The notes: generated by a model from the sequence alone, not told the origin. DNA of 64,000 nucleotides from Takakia lepidozioides (GCA_030704615.1 CM060731.1:26164001-26228000), one strand, 5' to 3'. Positions 1 to 11,535 are shown, counted from the first letter of the stretch. Translations and numbers: made by a program.

Positions 1-3000
1 TCTTGCTTCCGATCAATTGTCCTAATCTGCAAAAGCCACAACCACAGCACCCAAAAGTATCTGTTTGTGAAAATTACAATCTGGACTCGTACCAGTTTAG
101 GACTTTTTCCAAAAGGAACCAGCTTAACACAAATGCAATAAAGCAGTAATGAATCTTCACAGGCTGAGATGGGCATAGACCTAGTCAGTGAGAAGAGTAG
201 GCACCACCCATGCCCTTGGGGGGTGGGGGAATGAGGCTACCAATTGTGACCTGTTGGACTGTGCTTACAGCATATAAAGTAAAACCTCTTTTTTAGGGTG
301 AGGTAAACAAGGTCACCAACTTCATAAAAAACGTGAATATAGGTACCATAGCTCTGGATAAGGCATATCGGTTCATAATAACATCATCAAGCCGAACTTT
401 AGTAGAGTATGACGGAGAGGAGAACAGCGAAGAGTCTCAGTCTCAGCTGTGTGTGATACCATAGTTTCATGTAGCACCGTTTGTGCTTTAACTGTGTCAG
501 CTGGTTGCGATTCAAGTGTGGGCAGGGAGTTTTTGGCAAATCAGTAGGTGAGCTTGAGGGTAACATGAATGGATGACAACCATACCTGATCCAAAGTCGT
601 TATCGAGGGAGAGAGACCTCCATGGACACTAAAAATCCGGTTGTCAATGAGAGCTGATAGACTGTCAAAAGTACAAGGAAAGGGACATCAGTATCTGGGA
701 TCTGATGGACATACATCTTCTGCTTTTACAGGGTCATAATTGTAGGTAGGAACTGCTGGCCAACAGCAACCTCACTACATATGGAATCTGCTCTTGGCAA
801 CTTTGTGCTGAAAAACCATGCTTACAGTAGCGTAAGGTAACCAAGGAAAACTCTAGCTTAACACCCACAGAACCTTTTTCTCAAATCGAATTAATAGAGA
901 ACCTGTTAAACTCCTTAGCCTACACAGGTCGTGTGTCGAGGTCAAGTTCTAAACCCCTCAACTGCAACCAAAATGTCAGCCATGGGTAATGATATTGCCA
1001 ACCTTAAATAATCGAATATATCAGTACAATACCGCCAAACATTGACTGAACCGTACTTCCGTAGACACTCATCGTAGAATCCATACACCTGCCAAGAATC
1101 TCGCATCAGCTCTGCCCCCCAAGATACAGGCAATCGAACCATTGTGCCTTTTGGGATACTTGGAAGGACAGTACTGGTTCAGCCTTAATCAGACAGCTCT
1201 CTATAGGTAAATACACTGTCCTGGAGAACAAGATAAATTAACCTTTTCTATGTTGAGGAGTATTGTGTACAGTCTAGAGACAGACATACAGCACCAACAG
1301 AGAGCCAAAGAAGGTCATACCTGAGTAATCTGTCGACTCTCATGATTGCCTCGAATGAGGGTTATTCGGTCTGGATAACGCACCTGCACATGTGCCCAAT
1401 CATAGTGCTCAGAAGGTACTGTTGCAACAGAGCCAGACATCATTCCTTTGCAAACTAAGTGCATTCTAACCTACAGAAGAAAATTTAATTACACTTGCTC
1501 TCCCACCAATGCCAGTTTCTATACCTACAGTAGTCCAAGAATCTTACAGTTATCTGAGAGGGTCCTTCACCATAGTTCACGTTCCAATAAGTGCCTAGCC
1601 AGGATGAGGACCTTGACTTCACTGCAGGCCTGACAAGCAGATAGCTTGAAACTGACATACTGAATTCGATTTACTCCACAATACTTGCTTTTGTTCAACT
1701 GCCGGCTACACAACCCATAGCTTGGAAGCAGTTTGTTCGACACGTAATATAAAAGACAATCAAGGGCAAGAAGAGGGATAAGGTCAAGCAGAAGTACCTT
1801 CAGTGCAAGCAATAATAAGAACGTCTCCACTGAGTAAAACCCTCTATCAACAAAGTCACCTAGGAACAAGTAGTTTGTTTGCGGACAATCTCCTCCCACT
1901 TTGAAAAGCTCTTTTAAATCGTAAAACTGTCCATGAATGTCGCCGCAAATCTGACACATGATATGTTCAATGAGTAAGTCTCCGTACATCTATGCTCGTG
2001 CATAGCTTTCCGAACAGCTTTAGCAGATAATCATGAATGATGTTAAAATTGCACCACTGTGGTTTAAGCTACAAGCTCATACCAAAAACATGGCACTTCA
2101 AACAACCAAACTGTTAAGAGTTGATACAAGCTGAAAGAACCTTAAATTCAGAGAAAAGTTTATGCTATGGAAAATAGAACACATGACTCCTATTTTCCCT
2201 CCGAAAAAACAGGGATATTGCTTTGGACTTATCCATTGAAGGTTACACAGTAAGAGAGACAATGTGCACCTACTGTAAATCTACTGACGTCCTGACTAAG
2301 AGGTGGGACAGGCTTTTCGAAATGACTACACAGCATGCTTTCAGTATAAAATCCATAGTCAGGCGTCTTCAGGGGTTCAACATTAGATAGGCATCGTCTC
2401 TACCCTTCACACCTTTAAAAAGAGTGGAGGACGGAAAAACCAGACTGCAACTTGCAGACATTCAAATGCAACCCTAATATGGCTTGTAAACTCTAACCAG
2501 GCAGCTCTCCAACACTACATTAAGTGGTAGACCAGCCCAAGCCTAGCCCTTCCTCTAGATAGTCATAGATTGCTGGCTACTAGATAAAGAGAAAATGGCT
2601 CGGCTACAGCTTCACCAGTCGAGAGCCTTTTACACTTAGTATCCCTACCAGGGCATCCCTGTTCGTTTAAGACTGGCAGATCACACAATCCCAGGGAGAA
2701 TATTAAAACGATGTCCTCTCTCCCATAGTTGAACTGTAGTAACATCCGACCTAGAGAATGGGAACAGCTCATTCCTTGGATCGAAGATAATCCATTAGAC
2801 ATGATTACTCATCGACTCCCAATGCTTACTCCTCATTTCCGGCAAAGATTTGGTCGGCAGAGAACTTACAGTCACAGGGGCATCAACTCTCTGCACATTA
2901 CTCTCCTCCACGAGGATCTCCATAGCCTTGAGACAAAGCGCCTTAACCTCCGACTCTTTAAGAGGCTCACATCGCTTAAGCTGTTCTATCTGTCTGTCCA

Positions 3001-3010
3001 GATCCGACAT
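1..3010 (-). CDS. PPX: Serine/threonine protein phosphatase 4 (PPX) catalytic subunit, 5' part
   Basis: Catalytic subunit of protein phosphatase 4, a metal-dependent PPP-family Ser/Thr phosphatase that works in cytosol and nucleus with regulatory subunits. Six exons can be placed exactly, all with GT-AG borders and consistent phases: 2870..3010, 1798..1950, 1321..1383, 1003..1088, 586..661 and 1..26. The start ATG is at 3008-3010; the product begins [17 protein letters not shown], as in PP4. PPP motifs follow in order: GDIHGQ (exon 2), GDFVDRG (exon 2), RGNHESRQ (exon 3), then HGGLSP (exon 5). The last visible exon reads IRTIDRKQ, the PP4 form rather than the PP2A or PP6 form. About 175 of the usual 305 or so residues are visible; the C-terminal third lies outside the window. 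The reading frame is intact throughout. A Ser stands where PP4 normally has Cys just before VHGG. The family call is sure; whether the gene is complete cannot be seen here. Confidence 0.93.
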
Positions 3011-3552
3011 GGTGCCCACGCCCTTCCCAGATGCTCTTACACGTTTGAATCCTCCGGCCGTGCCCCCTGGCAGGAAAATCTGAATCAGACAAGCCTAAAA
3101 ATGCGACCAACACACAGCACTTCCTCCAATCCTAAGTGCAAGACGTGCTCTCAACTGTGACTCCACTTGTTCAAATGGCTCCAACAATCATCACAAAACA
3201 ACATGAGACTGGACACATGGCCTGAGGGCCTGATTTGGATTGCGGTGTGGTGGTGTGACACACGCAGAGGACCGAGCGCCCGTTCAACCACACCACTCCT
3301 CACCTACACACCTACACCTCCCATTAGGGCACCACTGCCGCCTGCTGGCCCACGTCTACTACCAGAACTCTCATACGTTTACTACCCAACCTTTTCCACG
3401 TTTGGTAACGAAATTATTTTTGTTGTGTTTCGCATTATTGGGCAATGATCCAATAGAGGCGGTGGCCCAATGGTCCCCCAAGTTCAAGTCAGCAGACTCA
3501 CCCATTCAAATCATCCATCTATGTACGATTGGTCATCCAGTGGTGTCTAAAC
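3011..3552. other. Upstream region of the phosphatase gene
   Basis: This is the 5' flank and probable 5' UTR/promoter of the minus-strand phosphatase gene. Only short overlapping open frames without codon or family support occur. I see no clear TATA element or other gene here. Confidence 0.4.
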
Positions 3553-3760
3553 CAGTGTTGGGCGGGAATTACTTTTTCTAATACCAGCCAGGTCCGGGTA
3601 TTGAAAAGAAATTAATTTGCAATACCAGCCGGTTCCATAGTATTGAAAGATTTAATTTTAATATCCACCAATTCTCAATAGTAGTATGATTTTTTGATTT
3701 GTGGACGGGTATCAATAGGATCGGTATTCCAATCGGTAAACCTTGGGACATCGTGATATG
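3553..3760. repeat. hAT-type terminal fragment
   Basis: It begins CAGTGTTGGGCGG at 3553, the same end sequence as the hAT MITE at 16960..17302 and the hAT end at 41944. It then has AT-rich DNA with repeated ATACCAGCC-like words. No matching right terminus is visible, so this is a truncated copy. Confidence 0.45.
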
Positions 3761-4650
3761 ACTTGTTTGCAGCACTTTGATGTTGGAAATAACTCTGGCC
3801 GTGTTAATCCTCCGCCTCCAGAAGATCTCCGTCTATATGAGGGTAATTTTATTTGGTTTCTATGTGCTCCCATCAGGCATCTTCAGTTTGACCCCGGTGA
3901 ATGGACATGGATGAGAAAGAAACATGATCCTTTCTTTGCCTACACTGTCAAACTCGGTTAGAGCCTTCCTGATGCCTAAACAGGCTATAGACGGTCTGCT
4001 AAAGGGGGTCATCTTACTAGCAATCCAATCCCATGGAAATTAGTTTGGAGAGATGTATGGAAAAAAAGCAGATCAACCAAAATCTCTTCCTTTCTTTGGA
4101 GATTGGTTAATCGTATCCTCCCAGTCTCCTCTGTTTTTGAGAGTAACATCCCCTGATCTACTTGCATCACTTGCGCTTGCAAGATCCAGAAACAATATCG
4201 AACATTGTTTTGTTATGTCTATTCGTGTCCATGGTCCGGCCACTAGTAAGCTATTCTCTTTGGAACTGGCATCATCAGCTTTTTGTTTCCATTGTCTTGC
4301 TTAATGTGAAGGATGGGACAATTTACAATTCTTGCCTTGTATGGGATGCGCACTTCATGCTCTCGTTCCCTGGCGCACAGTCAGATGCTCTTTGTTTTTT
4401 GAGAAGGTGGCTCCATGCAGCACGGAGGTGATTTACAAGGTATACTCATACTTGATGTCTGAAGCAAAGAAATCATGGTGTGTGACTCATGCAGCTCTTG
4501 AAAGATGTGGAGACAGGAGGAGGATTCAACTCCTAACATCTTTTGACAGTTCATGGGGAAAAAACAGCATCTTCTGCACGCGCCTTACAGATTCAAGAGT
4601 GGAATGGCACGACTCCATCCCTACATGCTGGAAGCTCCCTTAGTGCCAGA
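3743..4650 (+). pseudogene. LINE reverse transcriptase C-terminal (zf-RVT-like) remnant
   Basis: Plus-strand translation around 4033-4140 reads WKLVWRDVWKKSRSTKISSF followed by LWRLVNRILP. This is the typical start of the zinc-binding region at the end of plant non-LTR reverse transcriptases (W..VW....P.K...FLWR). After a TGA at about 4156 the frame is lost, and the expected Cys/His residues are spread over different frames. The upstream frame from 3743 to 3960 may belong to the same element. It is a decayed LINE end, not a gene. The downstream frames at 4332-4773 are unrecognised. Confidence 0.45.
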
Positions 4651-5330
4651 TGCTCCCCCACAGAAGGTGAAGAGCTAGAAGTGAATTGGCGCCATCGACG
4701 TAGCTTTAGGAAGGGAAAATCTAAAGTGCAGCTCTCATTTGATCAGCCAAAATGCAAGCGAAGTAGCTTCTAGGCTTCTGTAGTTAACGTTTAAGCCGGT
4801 TTTCGTTCTCTTACAACTGGACTTGGTTATGGAGCAGCCTTGTCTCATCTATCAGCCTCCATGGCGCATGCAAGGTTATTTTTTCCCTTGATTGATAAAT
4901 TTGTTAAAGGGCCGAGTTTGTCTCTTTTTATTTTTTATTTAATTTTTTTAATAAAAAAAAAGCAGAATCTGCTTGCCTGATAATTGCCCTTAACTACCTT
5001 TGCAAGATGATTCCAGTTTTATACATATGGAGAAAAATCCCTAAGTTTCTTCTTGGATCTTTGGCATGTGTGTTGAGCAGTAGGCTCTGTAAATTCACTG
5101 GACGTTGAAGAAACTTTATCTTTATGTCCACCAACCATTCTTAATTGAATCTTACTTACACTTTCCTACCTATTTTTTTGCACCCCCATTTCTCGCCCAA
5201 AGCCCATTTTGCTCATTCCATTGCATCATTTTCTAATTCTTGAATCATCCTCTAATCCTCAGAGCCTTTATTGACATTTCTATTCATTTGAAGATCGTTT
5301 AGGTTCCAAATTTACTTTTTTTTTTGGGGG
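4650..5330. other. No gene seen
   Basis: AT-rich sequence with A and T homopolymers at about 4925-4965 and a T/G run near 5317-5336. No coding frame or structured repeat could be recognised. Confidence 0.4.
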
Positions 5331-5674
5331 GGGGGGCTGCTTATGGAGCCCACCAAAGTGAAGTGGAGACCAAAGAAACCCTATAAAATGTAGCCCTTAC
5401 CCCTCTCTCAAGGCTCAGGTGGAGTCTTGTAGAAGGGGCCCACCGCCTCGATATCCTGCTTATGGAAACTTTAGAACTAGAAGGAGGGCCACCCTCCTAC
5501 TTCTCTACTAGCCTCTACATGTGGCCTCACATTTCTTCTATTCCAATAGGGGCCGTGCCCTCCAGCGCCATTGGCCGCTCCAATCCTCTACATTTTTTTC
5601 GACCTTCTGGAATAGCCCCGGCCAGAATTTGGGACCTTTATTTATCTATACATTTGACAATAACATTAGGTTGT

Positions 5675-5790
5675 GGTGAAGAGGGCCCACCCCCGAAAGG
5701 CGGCCATAGCCGTGAGGTGAAGTGGCTCTTAGTTACGCCGGGTTTGGCCTCAGTCTTTTCTCTCTCTCTAGGTTGTGGTGAGGATTAAGC
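5675..5790. repeat. Dispersed repeat, copy 1
   Basis: The segment with GTGAAGTGGCTCTTAGTTAC followed by a CT-rich tract recurs at 40610..40710 with the same order: CCCACCCCC, GCCATAGCCG or equivalent, GAAGTGGCTCTTAG, then (CT)n. A common interspersed element, possibly SINE-like, is likely. The long frame at 5462-5788 that overlaps it is not supported as a gene. Confidence 0.5.
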
Positions 5791-5799
5791 AAATGTCGG

Positions 5800-6460
5800 G
5801 ATGTCCGATGGCCCCTTTGGATGTAAGTAGACTGTAGTATCAAATTCACAACCAATTTGCATGGTCAAACCAAAATTTGCTTGTTTTGCAAGGCCCACCC
5901 AAAAGAACAAAAACTTTAAAAAAAAGACCCCACTGAAATAGTATAATCTGGCCAATTCAACAGCGAATTGCAGTTAAATTTTGTGAGTGCATGCAGGTGC
6001 CAGGTATTTGCCTACATATATGGCTGAAGATTGACAAAAATGATATTTCGAAGTGATTCGTTTTTTAATGGGGGGCAATTTCGGCAGCTTAGAAAAAGTG
6101 AAGGCACCCTCTTCTTGTTGTACACTTTGCTAGTCTTCCACTTTGTGATTGCATATAATTATTAATTGGAGTTGCACATGAAAAGAATACGAAATTATCT
6201 TTTAAGATATTCTCACATATTATTGCTGAATAAAAGTAAAGATGAAAATATTTTGATTTGTTTTTTTTTTGAAAAAACATGGAGGGAAAATATATTTGAA
6301 TTTTTACTTTTAAATAAAAATTTAAAATTAACATATCATAAAGTATATTATAAATTCGAATATAAAAAGTGATAATATCCAATCGATTAGAAAACATAAA
6401 AAATATAATCTTGAATTTGTTGTACATTTTTTAAACAGAACGGGAACGCCGAATTAATTC
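5800..6460. other. AT-rich intergenic DNA, no gene seen
   Basis: Very AT-rich between about 6170 and 6430. Frames on both strands here are Lys/Asn/Ile/Tyr/Phe-rich artefacts of base composition. Confidence 0.5.
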
Positions 6461-6469
6461 TCGCGACGA

Positions 6470-6620
6470 CCGAAGGTCGGAAGCTAGTTTAGTGTAGAGC
6501 AGGAATAGGGTGCCTTAGTGCCACATCATCGTCGCCACGTTTCGTCATCGCCATGTCATCGTAGACACGTCATCGTAGCCATGTCATCGTCGTCCAAATC
6601 TTTATATCTACCCAGACTGC
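6470..6620 (+). repeat. Duplicated upstream block with ATCGTCGCCACG short repeats
   Basis: GGAAGCTAGTTTA, TGTAGAGC, then ATAGGGTGCC and several degenerate copies of CATCGTCGCCACGT. The same series occurs at 10685..10812 in the left inverted arm and reverse complemented at about 32080..32205 in the right arm. It lies upstream of the CPSF-A-like fragment here and upstream of unknown exons in the arms, so it marks an older segmental duplication of upstream DNA. Confidence 0.6.
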
Positions 6621-6739
6621 CCAAAAGTAACTGTGTTGCAGCGCGAGGAAGGGATGCCCCCGCGTTCTTGAGCGCGGAGGGGGGAGGGGATTCCACAAAT
6701 TCAAGTAAGACAATGTCAATACAGATGCTGCCCTTGCAA

Positions 6740-7710
6740 TGTAGTTCTGTGGACAAAGGGAGGTTTCCTTGCTGTGTTGGTGGAGATGGGCGATGGCCAG
6801 GTTCTCCGGTGCACTAGTGTCCGTGGCACTCTGACTTGTTGCAGTCTTATTGAGAACCTGGCTCCAATTTTGGATTTTGCATTAGTTGACTACCATGGGG
6901 GGAAGCAGGCCCAGATGTTTGCATGCTGCGGTGCAGGGCAGGACGGGTCTTTGCGTATCGTTTTCAATGGAATCAGTGTTGAAAAGCTGCCTATATATAT
7001 CAGGTATGAACGTCTACAGGTTGGAACAAGGAACTTCACCTACCAGGATTAAGTGTTTGGCCTGTGATTGCTCAACCTATGAATGGATGGACATGGACAA
7101 TCTGATTGTGAACATCAGCACTATTGATTTGAGTTGAATTCCCTCTTTCAATTTTACAACATGTTTCCATGGGTAGAAAAATGCATATTTGTTTTGCAAT
7201 GTACATCTCTGTCATTTAAGCAAACACTTGTAAAAATTGTGGGCTCCTAGGGTGTGACAGACATATACACAATGCGCATGTGCCGCAAGGACCAATACCA
7301 CGCCTTGTTCGTGATGTCGTTTGTTCTAGAGACACGAGTCCTCTCTGTTGGTCTCAACTTTGTTGACATCACAGATGCTATTGGCTTTCAGCCATGGGCC
7401 TCAACACTAGCTTGTGGGGGCATTGAGGATGGTTTTGTGGCCCAGGTTTGCAGCAAAGAAGTACGTGTATGCTCCCCCCACCATAGCAGCGCATCCTGCT
7501 TCCTCTCTGTTCTTCTTGTATACCTCCCCAGGGCTTATGCATAAGCCTGGGAGCAGTAGCACATCGTACTATCATTCTGGCTCTTCACAACCTTGGCTCA
7601 TTATCATGCTAGGGACACGTCGTGCTGTGACAGGTGGTGTGCTTGAAGTGTTCGAGATTCAGCAATGCTTGCTAGAGGCAGAGTTGTCATGCATCTCTAT
7701 TCAAGGATAA
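6740..7710 (+). pseudogene. CPSF-A/DDB1-family beta-propeller protein fragment (At3g11960-like)
   Basis: Three blocks match the N-terminal propeller of the plant CPSF A-subunit/DDB1-related family typified by Arabidopsis At3g11960. Block one, about 6745..7003, reads VEMGDGQVLR then IENLAPILDFALVDYHGGKQ and FACCGAGQDGSLRI. Block two, 7251..7475, contains ETRVLSVGLNF and TLACGGIEDGFVAQV. Block three ends near 7708 with VFEIQQCLLEAELSCISIQ. Members of this family are scaffold-like WD40-type propeller proteins of RNA processing or ubiquitin ligase complexes. The piece is broken. The phases of blocks one and two do not join without a stop, the frame shifts in a run of C near 7472-7478, and a stop follows at 7708. 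Only a few hundred of the expected >1,000 residues are present. The family assignment is from memory of conserved words. Confidence 0.7.
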
Positions 7711-7819
7711 TGTGGTGAGGGCACCTTCTTCTTCGACCTATTTCAGCCTGTTTTGCCCTCTCATCAGCCTCGGCCCTGAGATGCATATTGAATTTTGTAA
7801 GTTAGCTCGTTAGCTCAGA

Positions 7820-8050
7820 GGCATGGATAGCTGAAGGAGCAGGGATAGAGTGTGGGTCCAGATTCATCCAAGAGGGCCAGATTTCAAGCACGAGTACCTG
7901 TGATTCCATGTGGATCGATAGCTACAAGAAACCTGCATGGGTAGATGGTCAACTGGAAGCCGCAGCAGCAGCGGCGCAATTGATAAAATCAGGCATTGCT
8001 AATCAAGGCACCTTCTTCAGCACATTTCACCCTGTTTTTCCCTCACAACA
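7820..8050 (+). repeat. Shared module next to PPR sequences, copy A
   Basis: Begins GAGGCATGGATAGCTGAAGG and contains a translatable stretch KKPAWVDGQLEAAAAAAQLI followed by KSG. The same module occurs at 12155..12420 in the left arm and, reversed, at about 30477..30745 in the right arm. In all three places it precedes the PPR array. A piece of its end (GGCACCTTCTTC...) also occurs at 7714..7800. The encoded protein is not recognised. It is evidence that locus A and the arm loci come from one ancestral gene. Confidence 0.6.
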
Positions 8051-8099
8051 GGAAAGCAGCCAAAAACAGGTAACAGAGATGAGAAGAAGCTGTGGAATG

Positions 8100-9960
8100 A
8101 ATACTTTTCTGAGCCCAGTCACTGGTCACAGCCCTGGAAAAGGGCAAATGCATGGTTGCATCACCGAAGCTGGAATTGTACCAGATGTGATTACCAGTCA
8201 ATGGTGGGACAACCGAGGCAAAAAAGTGAATGCTTGTCAGACTATCAAATGTGATTCTGAACACTGCCCTGGTGGACATGTATGCCAAATGTGGGAGCAT
8301 CGAGGATGGCAAGGGAGCGTTCAACACTATGGCTGAATGAGATGTGGTGTCGTGGAGCGCTGTGCTTGCAGGGTATGCACAACAGGACGCGAGGTGGAGG
8401 CGGGATGGAGGCTTTGGAGACCTATGTGCAATCGATGGGGGAAGGGGTGAAGCCCGACTACATAACGTTCGTGTGCGTTTGCAGTGCCTGTGCAAGCCTG
8501 GCACCCTGGAAAAGGGCAGAGGTGCATGGTTGCATCACCAAATCTGCGAAGGGAGGGTTCGACACTATGGCCGAACGTATCATGTGGTGTCGTGGAACAC
8601 GATGCTTGCAGGGTATGCACAGCAGGGGCCCGGGAGGAGGCTTTGGATACCTATGAGCAAATGATGGGGGAAGGGGTGAAGCTCGAGCACATCAGGTTTG
8701 TGCGTTTGCAGTGTGTGTGCAAGCCTGGTAGCCCTGGAAAAGGGCAGAGGGTGTATGGTTGCATCGCCAAAGTTGGAATTCTGCCAAATGTGGTTCTGAA
8801 CAATACCCTCGTGGACATGTATGCCAAATGTGGGTGCATCGAGGATGTGGAGGGAGTGTTCGACCATATGGCCTAACGAGTGCAGTGGTAGGCTTGGAGT
8901 GCCATGATTGCAGGACATGCATAGCAGGGATGGAGGCTATAGAGACCTACAAGCAAATGATGTGGGAAGGGGTGAAGCCTGACCACATCACGTTTGTTGG
9001 TGTTTGCAACGTGTGTGCAAGCCTCGCAGCCCTGGAGAAGGGCAGAGAGGTTCATAGTGACATTGTCAAAGCTGGAATTGTACCAGATGTCATTCCGAAC
9101 AGTGCCCTGGTGGATATGTATGCCAAATGTGGGTGCATTGAAGACGCGAAGGGAGTGTTCGACAATATGGCTAAACGAAATGTGGTGTCTTGGAGTGCCA
9201 TGATTGCAGCAGCATGGGTGTGGGATGGAGGCTATGGAGACCTATGAGCAAATGATGCGGGAAAAAGGTGAAGCCAAATCACATCATGTTCTTGTGCATT
9301 TGCAACGCTGGTGGACATGTATGCGAAATGTGGTGCATTGAGGATGCGAAGGGAGCGGTCGACAATATGACTGAACGAGATGTAGTGTCCTGGAACGCGA
9401 TGATTGCTGGATATGCCCAGCATGGTTGTCATATGGAGGCCCTACAACTATTTGGCTATTGGAATAATGCAGAGGGAAGGCTTCAAGTTGGACAGTATCA
9501 CCTTTATATGTGTTCTCTCTGCATGCAGCCACACCGGCCTACCGGATGAAGAAAGACGCTACTGGGATTCCCTGACTCAAGATCATGGTGTCACTCTGAC
9601 AGTAATGCACTTTGGCTGCATGGTGGACCTTCTTGGACGTGCGGGACAACTGCATGAGCAGTGGACTTGATTAATAAAATGCCATCAACCCAGATGCTGT
9701 GGTGTGGAAGGCCTTGCTTGGTGCCTGCAGAATCCATGGCAATGTGGAGATGGCTGAACGTCCGGCAACATCTATTCTCACGTCGGATGAACAGGATGCC
9801 GCGACTTATGTGTTGCTATCAAATATCTATGCTGTAGCTGGCAGGTGGGATCCATCTGAGCAGCAGAATGTTCTCATTGCATTTTACCAGCGCCTAACAA
9901 CAAGCTGTATGTCCCATCACATTTCACATGAGCTTGTTCTTCCTTGTACAACAATTTGAC
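8100..9960 (+). pseudogene. PLS-type pentatricopeptide repeat (PPR) gene, locus A, decayed
   Basis: PPR proteins bind organelle RNA through tandem helical repeats. Repeated words are clear: NALVDMYAKCG-like, VVSWSAMIAGYAQQG-like, and EGVKPDHITFVGVCNVCASL. The C-terminal part at 9440..9860 has the E-domain words MVDLLGRAGQL, VWKALLGACRIHGNVEMAE and YVLLSNIYAVAGRWD. The reading frame changes many times (for example near 8330, 8650, 8874, 9250, 9295 and 9660-9690) and there are in-frame stops, so no full protein can be made. No DYW domain follows; the sequence ends with the E region. Adjacent repeats are close at the DNA level (see the repeat feature). Upstream lies the shared module of 7820..8050. 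Confidence 0.8.
8280..9290 (+). repeat. PPR-encoding tandem DNA repeat, about 300 bp unit
   Basis: The landmark ATGGAGGCTTTGGAGACCTA or a close variant recurs at about 8406, 8635, 8931 and 9224. Other landmarks such as GGTGGACATGTATGCCAAAT recur with the same spacing. One unit corresponds to a P-L-S triplet of roughly 100 codons. Confidence 0.7.
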
Positions 9961-10204
9961 ACTTACAATAGTTTATATAGCTATCGGGACACTAAATTAA
10001 AATCCAAACTATTTGAAATCTACACCAATTGCAAATAAAGAGGAATAAGATACCATATAAACAGGGGTTAGAAAGGAGGCTGGTTGCCGCTGTATAGAGG
10101 TGTTTTTATCAAGACTCATTTTTTATCAAGATAATAAAATTAAATGTTGAGAAACTAAAGGATGGAAATAAAGCTCCAAAGGGCTTCCTCCCCTTTCTCT
10201 TTTT
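9960..10204. other. No gene seen between PPR locus A and the left arm
   Basis: AT-rich flank following the E-domain remnant. It ends in a poly-A-like run at about 10205, where the inverted-repeat arm starts. Confidence 0.4.
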
Positions 10205-10684
10205 GAAAAAAAAAGGATGGCCAACAATCAGTACCAAAGTTGGTTAGTAAATTGAGTGCCACCTAGATGATTATGGGGCAAAACATGCTACTTGAGGGGT
10301 GTGGTATACTCTTCCATTGGGCGGTGTCCCATTTTTACCCCTTTATGGCGGGGTTACTATGAAAGAGGTTATTTTCTCCTATCACTATCAAGGGGCCTGA
10401 TTTGTGAGCTGTCGCTCCGTGTTTCCCTTTATATAAAAAAATAAAAAAATGATGAGCAACGGATAAACAACTGGATTTCGGTCATGATGAAACAAATGCT
10501 TAACGAAGGGGAAAATACAGAAGAGGGGGTTCACCTCTACCTCACTTCTAGGGCATAGATAGAGGTAGCTACATAAAACAATGAAATTTGGAAACCCACC
10601 TTATTTTGTGAAAATTGAACGTTGTTCTCATAATTCGTGGCTAGTAGTGCGGAGCAACGCGAAGCCCTAGTCTTAGCTATGAAG

Positions 10685-10812
10685 GTTGGAAGCTAGTTTA
10701 ATGTAGAGCGGATATAGGGTGCCATAATGTCACGTTTTCGTCGCCACATCATCGTCGCCACTTCGTAGCCACGTTTCGTCGTCAATGTTTTTCTATCCTG
10801 CCTAGACTGCCC
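10685..10812 (+). repeat. Second copy of the upstream block of 6470..6620
   Basis: Same landmark series as at 6470: GGAAGCTAGTTTA, TGTAGAGCGG, ATAGGGTGCC, then CATCGTCGCCAC repeats. It may hold promoter sequence of the gene that starts further downstream, but no TATA element is obvious. Confidence 0.55.
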
Positions 10813-11267
10813 ACCCGAAAAACCCCAAAGCGCCAAAACATTTCGGAGCGTGCCCGGACTGCCTGGTTCTTGAAGTTCTTGAACTGCAGAAGCTCTGCGT
10901 TTTCCGCCATAGTTCACCTTGCAAGCCGTAAGCTCTCAACAACAGTTCGCTGCTCAATGCAAACCGTGGCTTTTCCCTCATTCGATCGGCTTCGGTTTTC
11001 CTGTAAACGCTCCGCAGATCACGTCATGTCGGAAGCTAGTTTAGCGACAAAAATGAGTTATCGAGCTGTCTGATTTCTCTGTCGCTGGAGCAGGCAGTAT
11101 TAAGAGAGGTCTGCGGGGATCCGTCCAGGTCGATGCTCTATCCAGATTTAGGTGGCCAGATTGAGAACGCCTGAAAGAGTCTATCCAGCTTTAGGTGTTC
11201 AGATTGAGAATGCCTGAGAGAGTATGATATTTTCTTAGATAGATGCAGTTACTCGTAATCTAGGAGA

Positions 11268-11460
11268 ATGGCTCCCAAGAGGAAGAGTGGTAAAGGTTCG
11301 AAGTTTGCGAATGATGCGCCCTCGCAAGCGGCACAGGGAGAAAAGGCCATCCCCAGAATTTCTCAGCCGGGAGTCGTTTTTGCAGTTCGGCAGGGCGCCA
11401 ATTTCAACCAAGCCATGAGCGTTATGAACGTCTCTTTTTCTCTTTTTGAATTCAGGGAAG
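11268..11460 (+). CDS. Unrecognised first-exon-like frame with basic N-terminus (left arm)
   Basis: An ATG in good context (GAGAATGGCT) opens a frame beginning MAPKRKSGKGSK, a nuclear-localisation-like basic start, then ISQPGVVFAVRQGANFNQAM. It is duplicated as 31432..31624 in the right arm, where the frame differs at its end. It could be the first exon of a host gene whose later exons include the frame at 11785..11940 (PDPIWYGLANKAFVEPAG), which ends at a possible donor GTCAGC. The protein family is not recognised. The C-terminal end of the exon is uncertain because the sequence runs into a CT-rich tract. Confidence 0.35.
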
Positions 11461-11482
11461 ATCTCATGCTGAAGAGTTTATG

Positions 11483-11535
11483 GCCACAAGGTCGGCAAAC
11501 AAAGTCTTATGAGTACATTCTCTCTCTCTTTCTCT
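11483..11535 (+). repeat. LINE 3'-end-like fragment
   Basis: ATGGCCACAAGG, CGGCAAACAA, GTCTTATGAGTACATT and a CT tract match the 3' end of the LINE copy at 56229..56290 (reverse strand) and a sequence at about 19930..20000. Confidence 0.45.

Noticed and set aside
6089-6427. Phe/Tyr/Lys/Asn-rich frames on both strands
   Set aside because: Product of extreme AT content.
8043-9055. Several minus-strand frames with His/Thr-rich proteins (also in both arms)
   Set aside because: Antisense shadows of the PPR coding strand; the same pattern appears wherever the PPR unit is repeated.
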